Positions 1-12,600 of a stretch of 64,000 bases of DNA are shown in pieces (the first letter of the stretch is position 1; each line of letters opens with the position of its first letter). The stretch lies in assembly GCA_946902875.1 (NCBI GenBank), contig OX336345.1:3255395-3319394 (forward strand), in the 5' to 3' direction. Both the position numbers and the translations under genes were made by a program. A model generated the notes under the pieces. It was not told where the DNA came from and ran no database searches. It was given only the letters and a program-made list of their open reading frames with translations. This stretch comes from Nematopogon swammerdamellus (taxonomy: Eukaryota > Arthropoda > Insecta > Lepidoptera > Adelidae).

Positions 1-289
1 CAGTGCTTCCCTTCATTTCATGTCGGCTACACTAAACTGGACGGAAAACACGAACTATTTACATAGCCGTTTCGACCGACGTTTCGTTCAGTGCGGTGGT
101 ATCAACCCGGCCGGGATAAACCCTACCACCTAGTAAGGTCAGAATGGAATGGACCTACAGTTTAACGTGGAATCCGAACCACGGTCAGCCTCCAACGGTC
201 GAGCGGTCACCCATCCAATCACTGACCGCGCTCAGCGTTGCTTAATAACAGTTGACTAACCAACCGCGCCACTGAGCTACCGAGGCTGA
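1..289 (-). repeat. SINE-A1 copy (tRNA/5S-headed SINE), cut by window edge
   Basis: Minus-strand copy of the commonest SINE in the window. Read on the minus strand it starts near 289 with a tRNA-like A box (GTAGCTCAGTGG), then a 5S-rRNA-like block with GGATGGGTGACCGC, then a B-box-like GGTTCGGATTC, followed by the shared body that runs to the window edge. The body matches the copies at 31350-31736, 32078-32470, 40349-40790 and 42138-42458. Confidence 0.8.
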
Positions 290-295
290 CGAATT

Positions 296-386
296 TTCTT
301 ATCCCTTAGTCGACTTTTACGACATGCGACGGGGAGAGATGCAGTGGGGCTATTCTTTTTAAGTACCGACCCCACACGGTACAAAA
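296..386 (-). repeat. SINE-A2 head fragment
   Basis: Minus-strand fragment of the alternative head found on other SINE-A bodies (27407-27730, 29889-30139, 35225-35580). On the minus strand it begins with GTGGGGTCGGTACTT and ends with the GTCGTAAAAG(T/G)CGACTAAGGG segment. It abuts the SINE-A1 copy at 1-289. Confidence 0.65.
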
Positions 387-408
387 GCAAAAAATAAACC
401 TTAAATTT

Positions 409-456
409 CATTATTAATGTTGTATGTTCTTTATGGTGAATTAAATATCGGGATCT
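409..456 (+). repeat. LINE 3'-tail fragment abutting S6kII exon
   Basis: About 48 bases that align by eye at roughly 85% to 35763-35810, a piece of a LINE 3' tail containing TGTTCTTTAT and TAAATATC. It ends about 12 bases before the 3' splice site of the exon at 469, so the branch-point and pyrimidine region of that intron is repeat-derived. The same arrangement occurs at the SLC22 exon at 35818. Confidence 0.5.
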
Positions 457-468
457 GAACGATTGCAG

Positions 469-687
469 GCTAGGCGCCGGGCCGAACGGCATCGAGGACA
501 TTAAGAGCCACGAGTTCTTCGTCAGCATAGACTGGGAGGCGTTGCTGCGCAAGGAGGTGATACCGCCGTTCAGGCCGGCCGTGTCGCGCGCCGACGACGC
601 CTTCTACTTCGACTCCGAGTTCACATCGCGCACGCCGAGAGACTCGCCCGGCGCGCCCGCGTCGGCCAACGCGCATGAACTCTTCAG
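469..687 (+). CDS. S6kII: S6kII exon: end of N-terminal AGC kinase and its extension
   Basis: Acceptor gattgcag before 469, donor AG/gtattg at 688. The first base completes a codon from an upstream exon outside the window (phase 2). Encodes [17 protein letters not shown], the RSK-typical GPxGxExIKxHxFF segment, through ANAHELFR, the first residues of the hydrophobic motif. Confidence 0.93.
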
Positions 688-3600
688 GTATTGTAGATTA
701 AAAACATATATTGTACATAGCGTCACGCCTGTTTCTCAGTGGGGTAGGCAGAGACAATAGATCTCCACGTACCACGATCCTAACACACTTCTGCCGCCTC
801 TTCCACTCTCATTATGTTCTTCATACATGCTCGTCGTTCGGTTTAAAGAATCTTTATTATCTCAAAGAACGTGTGAACATTCGCTTGCAGAGATTACTAT
901 AAATTGTTTTTTTTTTTTTTTTTTAATCTTTATTTTGTTAAGGGCTTTAGCCATTCCTGGCTATGCCAGCCCCATAGTAACTATATTGATTTTTTATTGT
1001 ACTTCAGCACGATTCAACGCCTGTGACTTTACAAATTGTTACAAAGCAAATACTTTAAATCGTTGTTTACGCACTTGACCCTATTTTATTTATTTATTTA
1101 CTTTATTTTAAATCTAAGAAACATTACAGGCTTAACCTAATACGTTCCCTAGCTTACGTTTTATACATATGTATTTATAAATTTTATACATATATATTAC
1201 ATAGAGTAAATACCCTCAGAGCGGTCCGAGAGGGAGGGAGGATGAACCGCTCACCGATCGATATCTCTGACAACCTTGGCATGAATATGGACTTGAAATG
1301 CTCGAAGTGTGGGAAACAATATAAGCGAAAAATCTGGCTAGAAAAGCACGTGAAGGAGAAACATAGCGACAGTGAAGCAGGGCAGAAAGCGCCTGTAAGT
1401 TCTCCACCTGACACTATTGACAGAGTACAACCTCACACGTCACAAAGTGTTGCGCAACCTTCCTCTCACCATGAAGCATTTTCGCCCAGAGACCGACTAA
1501 GCTTACCGAGCATATCCGAGACCACTTGGAAGCAACATGATCGATGCCTAGCCGAAAGACTTGACCTCCCAGGCTGCAGGCAGAGTCCCGAAGATCAGCT
1601 GTATGACTTCCAGGGAACAATTTACAATTACTTCTCCGAATTGTACCCTGTTCGCTATCACCACAACCCAATGGAAAGAGAAAACACTTTCAAAGCAAAG
1701 CTTAGGAGAAGGAAGAGAGAGTTGATAAAGCAGCTAAGGAAGGCTAAAGCCTCAGGAGACAGAAATCTATGCCACCAATTAGCCAGAGCGATGAGATCTA
1801 TCCTAAAACTCATCCAGAAAGTATCTGAGCAAATTACGGTTGCTGGCAATGAATTTCGAAAGGCTCAGAATATAGCAGCTTTCGAGAAGAACCCCTTTTA
1901 TTTCGCCAAAAAAGCTTTTAAGGAACAGCAGGGTACAATTAGGTTAAGTACGGACGAGATGTTCAACTACTTTAAATCCACATATACCACCCCGGAGGCA
2001 GATATAACTTACAGGGATCCACCAGCTCCAAAACCCAAAGAACCTGCTCTAGCATTTGATGCTGATTCACCGACTATGGAAGAGCTGGAATACCACATAA
2101 AAAAGAAACCAAATAGTTCCGCCCCGGGACCCGATGGCATACCATACATCATATACAAAAAATGTCCATCAGTGCGGAAACACATGTTGAACATCTACAA
2201 AAGAATTTGGACGAACAGAGAAGTGCCAGACTGTCTTGGTAAAGCCGTGTTTGTTCTTCTACCAAAAAAGAAAGAAGTTACTGATCCCAAGGATATTAGA
2301 CCTATAGCCCTTACGAACACAATTTCGAAAATATTCTTCTCCATTATACAGGCCAGACTACTCAAACACATGTGTACCAACGACTACTTACCGAAGAAGT
2401 ACCAGAAAGGTTTTCTCCCAAGAGTTGCAGGGTGCCTCGAACATAATTCTTTGCTGACTGAATGTCTTAGAGATGCAAGGAAGAATGAGAGACAATTAAC
2501 TGCCACGTGGTTAGACTTTGAAAACGCCTTCGGTTCGGTGCGCCATGAGTTACTATTAAAGGCGCTAGAGTGGTATAATGTGCCACCTCTGATCTGTAAT
2601 ATAATAGCCTCCTACTACAAAAAACTTTCCTTTGTAATACAAGTAAAAGGCGAAACGGAGAAGACACCGGAAATTCGTTACGGCATAGGACTTTTCCAGG
2701 GTTGCTGCCTCTCTCCTGTCACATTTAACATTGTTATCAACATTCTAATAGATACGCTTGTCGCAAAAGAAAAGAAATGGGGATACAGGTTCAAATATGG
2801 AGACACATATATGGCGGCCATCCTGGCATTTGCGGATGATATTACGCTGTTAACCCGCAATCCAAAACAAAATCAGGCGCTTCTTAAGGTGGTGGATGAC
2901 TATTGTAAATGGACCAAAGGGATGAAGATAAAACCAGCGAAGTGCTACTGTTTGAGCTTAACCAGGAAAGGTTCAAAGTTTACCTCGAGCAATCCAGGTC
3001 TGACAGTAGCCGGAAAACCAATCGCAACCGTGGCTGATGAAGCTCCTTTTAAATTCTTGGGCAAAAGGATCACTAGCAGAGGAAAGGAGCATCCTACTGA
3101 TGATATTGTCCAACTTTTCGAAGAGAGCCTCCGCCAAACTGACAATCTTCCCCTCCTGGGTACACAAAAGGCATGGATTTACGATAACTACCTGACATCA
3201 AAACTTTCATGGCCATTTCTCGTCTACGACTTCACAAAGCAAAACCTGACAAAATTAGACTCGTATGTGACCAGATTCCTGAAATCATGGTTTGGACTGG
3301 CTCACCCGGCTGACTCGTCAACGCTATACAGATCTCACAATAACTTTGGACTGAACATTAAGAAACCGTCGATATTTTATCAAAAGGCGAGAATAGCCAA
3401 ACGATGTATACTCAAAGACTCCAATGATAGCGCTATTCAAGCCTTACCCAACACATCACTATCAGATGAACTGGAATCGAGACTCGACTTCTACAAATCA
3501 TTCCAAGTTGGTACACGCACCAATAGATCTGGATTGGGCATAGAAACAGCAAAGTCTGATAAAGAAATACTGAAAGGTTTTGCTCAGGAGGATATGGAAC

Positions 3601-6600
3601 AAGGCTTCAAACTTCACGCCTTAAACCTAGAAATGCAGAATGATTGGCTAACAGTGGGTGACTTCTGCATCCCTCCTGCATTGAAGTGGAAATCCATAAT
3701 ATACAACTGGTCCCCTGAGCTGCTTAAGTTCTACTTAAATGCATTCCAGCTTACTCTCCCCGACCCGAGTAACCTAGTTAGATGGGGGAAATCTACAAAT
3801 AGACTATGCCCGTCATGTAAGGAGTTCGTAGGCACGGCCAAACATTTGTTATGCGGATGCAAAATACTACTTGAGCGAGGCCAGTATTCCTACCGTCATG
3901 ATAAAGTCCTCCAAATCATCAGAGAGGCCATCAACCTGTCAATTGCACGGACCAGGAAAGGGCAAACCAGTAGCGGCTTCCAGAAGGTCAACTTTGTGAA
4001 ACCTGGAGCCAATAAGCTGCCCAAAGATAGGACTAAACCTTCTTCAATTTTGGGAGCAGCAAAGGATTGGGAATTGTTGATGGACACACATGAGAAGCAT
4101 TACCAAATGCCTTCGGAAATCTGTACCACAGCATTAAGACCGGATATACTCATATTCTCAAAAGCGACAAAGCATGTAGTACTTGTTGAACTTACAGTTC
4201 CATGGGAAAGTAACATACCGAAGGACCACAACATCAAACTTAACAAGTACTGCAACTTAGTAGACCGGATTGTGAGAAACGGATTCAAGACTGATCTCTT
4301 CGCTGTGGAAGTCGGAGCAAGAGGACTACCAGCGAAGTCGCTCTACAGTCTCTTCAAGAATCTAGGGCTCCCAAGATCGACGCTAAGCTCATATATGGAG
4401 AGAGCTTCGAAAACGTCACTGGAAGCATCCTACAGAATATGGATAGGTAGAGAGAGGGAGGTCGAGAGCGGGACTGGTGGTTTCCCCGCGTCCTAGTCAA
4501 CGCAGACTAGCTGACGAGGGCTTGAAGCGAGCCGAAACGTGAAGCATGCGCGGGAAATTTAGAGTGGCCACTCGCTAGTCCCGGCCTCGATTAATACCCT
4601 CCTCTACTGCCGATGGGCCCGGATATGTTCGGTGAAGCCATCGCAAGCTTAGATCCACACCTTCCCTCCTTAATTCCTAAGTATGTGAGTATATAACTCT
4701 TGTATTTATTTAATTAAAGTATTGCTAAATAGGTCGAACTCTGGTTCTGTCGAATTAATTTTATTTATTATATTTATAGCTCTATTCAGAGGAGAATACA
4801 ACTGCAAGTTAGTTCTCGAGGGAATTGGTTGCATTAGGTCGTGGGTTCTGGCTCTTGTTGTTGTTGTTTTGGTTTGGGGTTGGCTCTAGGCCTGCAAACT
4901 AATCCCGCTTGGTTGGGGACCTTCGTGCAAAACCCCGCAGTCTCCAGCTACCCCAGCCAGCCTATGTCTTCCATGAAAGCCACAAGTTGACCGGGGTGTC
5001 TGCTTAAGTATGAGTATGAGTAAAGCTTAAGTATCTGTAAAAAGTCTGGGTTGCTTATTTTGCTATTCAGTATGCGGTAAACATACGACATGAGGGCTAA
5101 ATCTCTTCTCCATTTTATAGAATTGTAGCCCACCATGCCTAATATGTATTTAGTTGGGAAGAGGTACGGGTAATAATTATAAGTTTTCTAATATAACATT
5201 CTAATGAACTTTTTTTGGACTTTTTCCAACATCAGTTTGTAATTAAACTCATGCGGCGTCCAGATGATTGCGTTGCTTTCCAGTTTACTTCGTACGAAGG
5301 AATTAAACAGTAGCTTTATGGAGTCAGCATTGTGAAAGTCTCTCGATTGACGCAATACTACACCCAATGTTCTACTGGCGGCTTTACGCACTCCCACAAT
5401 GTGATCATGAAACGTCAATTTGTCATCAAAAATAACCCCCAAGTCCTTCACCTACGTGTCGCGCCTCAATGATACTCCACCTATTTGGTAGTTGTGTAGT
5501 GTTGGAGCATTTTTCCTCGAGAAACTAACAATCATGCACTTATCTAAGTGCAGCTTGTCTTTAGCTAAAATAATTAACTTAGTTTTTTGCGTTCTATTTG
5601 TATTTGTTTTTTTTTAGTTTAGTTTTGTATTGAAGGTGTAGTTGTTGTTTTATTCTTATTTAAGTCTTTGTTTTTATATTTTACGTTTATATATTAGTTT
5701 TTATATCCTCATTAAGCTTGCTGTACTTACCTGTCATTGGGGTGCACATATTACTATGTGCTATTTGTGTCATGAGTCTTCTATGTTTAAATGCTGTGTG
5801 TACTCTGTTGGTGTTTAACATAAATAAATAAATAAATTAGCTAGACACCAATAATTTACACATAAGAATAACAATTTACAGATGATCAGATAACCGATCT
5901 GATCTAGGTAGGCGTCTAGAGCGCTCCGGCCGTCACACGCACTTATGATAATGATTTAAAGTGTGAGAATTAAGGCCCCTGAGCCCTGTTGTCAGTGCGA
6001 CCTAGCGAGCTCTATTGTGATCTCTCAAAAGTTTATAGCTCACCCCCCAAGTCCGTTTTCCGCTATGAACCGAGTTATATTCTTAGGGTGAAGTACCTGT
6101 ATTTGGCATGGGTTAAAAATATAACCCCCAAGAATACGGAATACTCTCTTATACATACAACGAATTATGTTGTGAATAATAAAAAAAAAGTGTTATTAGT
6201 GCATTCTGACTGTGAGCCGACATTCATCAGTAGAGTATTTGAAATAGGTCTTGTATGGTAAGTGTCAATTGACAGTTCCATGTAATATTCTCAGTCATTT
6301 TTTATGCTCAGTCAGCGTTATTATTAGATTGTGTGAAGCAAAAACGAGGGTTATGTTTTCACCTTACAATAAAAAAAACAGCCAAGTCCGAGTCGAAGCA
6401 CCACTCGCACCATCTATGGCGTGTTTATGAAATGCTTCATATTAGTTAAAATTCATGATTAGTTAAAATGCTTCATACTCTTTTCGGTAGATACACTTTT
6501 TAGTTTCTTCTATGGGAACCCCCGTGAATTTTTCACTTTTTCTTATTTTTATTATTGGTTGTTATATCGGCCATAATAACGCATATTCTGTGAAAATTTC

Positions 6601-9600
6601 ATCGGGCTACCTATTTCGATTCAAGAGATACAGCCCTCGGACAGACAGACAGACAGACGGCGTAGGCTTAGTAATAGGGTCCCGTACCGGATACGGAACC
6701 CTAAAAAACAAGCTTATATACCGACCACACAAGTGAAAGACAACCCCTCCTAATCTTACTTGGTGGTAGGGTTTAACCCGCCCGGGTTGGTATCACCGCA
6801 CTGAATGAAACGTCGGTCAAAACGGCTATGTAAATAGTTTGTGTTTTCCGACCAGTTCAGTGTAGCCGGCACGATCAAAGGGGGAAGCACTGACATGGCA
6901 CCTAGTTCACCCGGTGTTATGGGCTGACATCACGGACGTTGTAGGTGATGTAGCCAACCGTGACAGGTTCCATAAAAAAAAAAAAAAAACCCCGAGAGGA
7001 AACCTGCTAATCTGACAATATAACGTGGTGTAAACATACAGTGTGTTTTATGACCATAGGTCATATCATAAAGCAAACCTGAGCCTATTTGGAGCAAAAA
7101 AGTTACATGAAATTTTGTCCTACGGTGAACTTTTTTTTCCATACTAAACTAAATAAAGACACTCCATTTACGAAATGATCCCGTGTGAATAGACCGATGA
7201 ACATGTGCGGGCGTCGACAATGCACAGAGCGGAGCGGCGACGTCGCAATGTAGCGAGCGTCGGGTCGGTCGCACTACCGTAGTATTTTGCGCGCGAAAAC
7301 TAATTTAATTAATAAATCATTAATTAAGGCATATCTGACAAAACTTTACTGGGCCTTTTAGACTTCAAATTAGTCAAGGAATCACTGGTTTGCTTTATGA
7401 CCTATGGTCATATAAAACACCCTGTATAAGGTGCGGTAAACATATCGTGCACAACATTATCGCGGTTACGTATCTGTTGACTTACATTTGCGAAAAAAAA
7501 AGCAAATAACCTGATAAGATAAAGTGTAATAGTTTGAGGATATTTACTGCAAAGGATTAACCTCATCCGTTAATAGAAGTCAATAGACTTTTCACAATAA
7601 AACACAGAGATTATGTAATATGATAATATGTCATATGTTTATGTAATATGTATGTTCTAGTATTGTACCTACATATACACGGTGTTGCAACGCACGACAA
7701 CTTGCTTTTTCGCTCACTGCGAATTTGCGAAAGAATATACGCGAACCTGGTATCACCAAAGATGTTCGAAATGGCAAAGTCACGGGCCGTAGACAAGAGT
7801 GGGCATAGACAAACGCAGAGCGCTTGACTTTTTAAGCGCCGTGCTAACGTCGAGTTTTCCTCTTATCACGTACATCTACACAGTAACATGCGACGTGAAA
7901 ATGACATGTCACACTGCACACCGGTGTGTCGCTAAGGCCCATTCGGTGTAGGTGTTAGTTTAGTCTGCCTGCAGTGTCCTGTTATCCTGTGAAAGTAATC
8001 CCTATTCTAATTTGCAGAGGGTTCAGTTTCGTGGCGCCCTGCCTGCTGTCGGAAGAGGACGATAAGACTGTGGTGACTGTAGTGAACAACGTGCAGAATA
8101 ACACAACGCAGAACAACTCAACGGTGAGCTCGCAGGACTTCTGGAGCGGCACCGTCAACAGGAACAACTTCTTCGATGAGTACAGGTGCCGAGATTACTT
8201 TCTGCTTAGTTTTATTTATTTGTTTGAAGGTGGAGGGCGGGGGGGTTGCAGCGATGGGGGGGGGGGGGGGGGGTTTGGATGCTATATATTTACCACCCCC
8301 ATCGGGAGTGAGGAAACTCAGAAGGCCCTGTAGGAGCAAACAACCTGGACCCTGAACCACCCTGTTTGGCCCTGTCGACTGTACAATAATTGTACAGTAC
8401 CAATTATTGGTCCCTCGGCACAGCCACCCATGTTGGTTTACATTTTTTTTTATTTTTTTTTTATGGAAACTGACACGGTTGGCTACATCACCTACAACAT
8501 CCGTGATGTCAGCCCATAACACCGGGTGAACTTGGTGCCACGTCAGGCTTCCCTTCGGTCGTGCCGGCTACACTGAACTGGACGGAAAACACAAACTATT
8601 TACATAGCCGTTTCGACCGACCTTTCATTCAGTGCGGAAGTACCGGCCCCACACGGTACAAAAAACACACAGTACTTTTAAAAAAACAAACAAACAAAGT
8701 ACTTAACAGCTTTCTTTTTTGTACATAATAAAAAAAAGTTTGTAGTGCTTTGCAACAAAAAATAATATCACATTTTTCGGCATATTGTTTGGCAATTGGT
8801 TTAGTTTCCAAAATAATTTGTGCATGGCTTAAAAAAAATTGCCACAGTTATACTACTCCACCGAATGTCATGGGCACTGTTAGTCACTTATCTATCACCT
8901 GCCAGCAAGTGCATGCCAGGAACAGTGCCTTATTTCGAATTTTCTCAAAAAAGACTAGTTTTTTTTTTGTTTTTTTTTTTATGTAAACCAGTAGCAGTGT
9001 AGTGCAGTCGACAGAGCCAAAATCACCTCTCCTCGCGAAACCACGCTCAGTTAGGTGCCATGCAAGCTGATTTGCGGACTGTTGCTAGGCTGTCTAGCCC
9101 GTTAATACGACGCTTGAAGACACCCAGGTTAAAGGATTCAGGAAATACACTCGGCGGAAGACAGTTCCACACTCTAGCGGTGCGACAAAGAAACGATTTA
9201 GAGAACCGATGGGTTCTCAGAAGCCCAATGTCAACAACAAAAGGGTGCTGAGTCTCTCTTGCGACGAGTCATGCGGAGATAGGACGGGTGGCAGGGAATA
9301 AGGGATGCTAGTTCCGCAGAGCAGCGTCCGTGATAGTATCTGTAAAACAGACTAAGCGAACCCACAAATCGTCTGTGTCTCAGGGACTCCAAACCATCTG
9401 TAAGTTTCGGGTCACCAACAAGACGGATGGCTCGGCGCTGTATCGAGTCCAAGGATGCTAGCAGATAATGGGGACTACCCTCCCAGATGTGACTGCAGTA
9501 TTCCATCACCGGCCTAATCTGTGTTTTGTACAACAGGAATAGTTGTGCCGGTGAGAAGAACCGCCGATTGCGGAAGAGTATTCCCAATTTTCTGGATGCA

Positions 9601-12600
9601 GTTTTTGCCTTAGACTTGATTAGTTGCCTGAAACCTACGTCTTTCCGTTGCTCTTATCGTTCAAATGCAAGACGGAGTAAACCACACTAATGAGTCACCT
9701 GAAATGTGGTTCTCATCGGTGACATTAAATGAGGACTGATACTTTTCAGACTGATGGGTGAGCTGGGGACGGGGTCGTTCTCAGTGGTGCGTCTCTGCGA
9801 GCACAAGGCTAGCCGCATGCAGTACGCCGTTAAAATCATCGACCGCACACACTATGACCCGCGCGAGGAAATCGAGATACTTTTGAGGTAACTTACTATA
9901 TTTTATTGCAATATTTCGTGGCATAAGTTTATTAGATAATTAAAATGAGCATAGTTCAATTAATACGAGAACAGCTACAAAACCACCATAAAACAGCTGC
10001 AACCACCCTAAAAACAGGTACAAACACCATAAAACGGCTAAAACCACCCTAAAACAGCAATGAAAATCCTAAACAACACAACACTAAACTACAATAACAA
10101 CCCATAAACAACAATAACAACCCTTAAACAGCAATAACAACCTTGAAACACCAATAACAACCCTGAAACAGCAATGACAACCCTAAAGCTACAATAACAA
10201 CCCATAAATAGCAATAACTGTTTAATAGCCGACTGGGTTGGTACCACCGTACTGGATGTAAGATGGCCGCATAGCAGGCTCGGCTGTGTTCTCCTCTAGT
10301 CCGGTATAACCAGCAATCCAGGGAAGTCTCCGGTATGGCACCTACCTTCTCGGAGGTGATATTGGCTGGTCGGAGCATGCGCTTTGTCCCCTCCGACTCA
10401 GCCACCCATACCGGATAACATTAAAAAAACAACTCTTAAACAGGAATAACAACCCTAAAACAGCAATAACAACCCTGACTACAATAACAACCCGTAAACA
10501 GCAATAACAACCCTTAAACAGCAATAACAACCCTTAAACAGCAGTAACAACCCTTAAACAGCAATAACAACCCTAAAACAGCAATATCAACCCGAAAACA
10601 GCAATAACAACCCTAAAAGAGCAATAACAACCCTGAAACACCAATGACAACCTTGAAACAGCAATGACAACCCTAAAACTACAATAACAACCCGTAAACA
10701 GCAATAACAACCCTTAAACAGCAATAACAACCCTAAAACAGCAATAACAACCTTGAAACACCAATGACAACCGTAAAACAGCAATAACTACCATAAGACA
10801 ACAGTAACAACACACGCTCTTCGTCTGTTACAGATACAGTCAGCACCCCCACATCGTGTCGCTCCGAGGCGTCTATGAGGAGGGCGCCCGCATCCTCTGC
10901 GTGACGGAGCTGTGCCGCGGCGGAGAGCTGCTGGAGTACATCACGCAGCGGCGGCGGCTGCCGGAGCACGAGGCGGCGCCCATACTGCGCAACGTGCTGC
11001 ACGCCGTGCACTATCTGCACAGGCACACAGTCGTGCACAGGTCTGCGTGCACACAGTCTGCATTATAGACCTATCTTGTTCGAACGGTGTGCACGAGAAG
11101 GTCGCCCGCATCCTCTGCGTGACGGAGCTGTGCCGCGGCGGGGTGCTGCTGGAGTACATCACGCAGCGGCGGCGGCTGCCGGAACACGAGGCGGCGCCCA
11201 TACTGCGCAACGTGCTGCACGCCGTGCACTATCTGCACAGGCACACAGTCGTGCACAGGTCTGCGTGCACACAGCCTGCATTATAGACCTATCTTGTTCG
11301 AACGGTGTGCACGAGAAGGTCGCCCGCATCCTCTGCGTGACGGAGCTGTGCCGTGGCGGGGAGCTGCTGGAGTACATCACGCAGCGGCGGCGGCTGCCCG
11401 AGCACGAGACCGCGCCCATACTGCGCAACGTGCTGCACGCCGTGCACTATCTGCACAGACACACAGTCGTGCACAGGTCTGCGTGCACACAGTCTGCATT
11501 ATAGACCTATCTTGTTCGAACGGTGTGCACGAGAAGGTCGCCCGCATCCTCTGCGTGATGGAGTTGTGTCTTAACTTGCGTTACACCACAGTCTATCTCC
11601 CTAGTAATAGGGAAGTAAAAATAAATTTACATTTTTGGCACCACAAATAGACAAAATGCGTCATAAAAAATCCTCTTAGGGAGCGTTCATAAACCATATG
11701 ACGGTTTAGGGGGGAGGGGTCCAGTTTTTTGTCACCTCCCGTCACCATTGGGGTGTCGGGCCGAGTCACGTGACCAAAAAATTCCCTAATAATTTCTATA
11801 TATGTAGTTCTACTTGTATATAGTTTTTTTTTTTATGGAAACTGACATGGTTGGCTACATCACCTACAACATCCGTGATGTCAGCCCATAACACCGGATG
11901 AACTTGGTGCCATGTCAGTGCTTCCCTTCATTTCCTGTCGGCTACACTGAACTGGACGGAAAACACGAACTATTTACATAGCCGTTTCGACCGACGTTTC
12001 ACTCGTATCTTGTAATACCTTACTCTACATTCGGCTTCAGTCACAGTCCATCAGACAAGGAGGTCGCGGATGATTTAACTTTTGCACATCCGGGTCGAAG
12101 TGGCTCAGATAGTATACTCGGCAGCAAAGCGGTTAAGCCTATTCATGCCACATAAATGCGCCCTCCTACTGTCTTGGATGGACCAATAAATGCTTCAAGT
12201 GCGTTCGTTTCATCCATCAGGGACATAAAGCCGTCGAACATCCTGTTCGCGACGGCTGAGAAGCGAGCGGAAGACATCCGGCTGGTGGACTTCGGTCTCG
12301 CGAAGCAGCTGCGCGCCGAGAACGGGCTCCTGATGACTCCGTGCTACACGGCCAACTTTGTCGCTCCGGAGGTGTTGAAGCGCGCGGGCTACGACGCCGC
12401 GTGCGATATTTGGAGCTTAGGTAATTGTTTTTATGTTTTTTTAACATTGAAAATGTTTATGTTTTCGTGATCGAGTATAGTGCCCCGATTTATGAAATTG
12501 TGACATTTGCCTGTAGTTTCGCAGATATGAGAGGTACGTGGATGGGCTATATGTCAAAATGTTCGTCTGCTTGCTTTGCGAGGGCTTCAAAGTGCAATTT

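Noticed and set aside
5989..6261. 90-codon ORF in the S6kII intron
   Set aside because: No recognisable domain and no matching splice sites.
10912..11650. Overlapping open frames of 118-142 codons on the plus strand and 89-101 on the minus strand
   Set aside because: They run through the 218-bp duplicated exon in mixed frames; only the first exon copy fits the gene's splice sites and phase.
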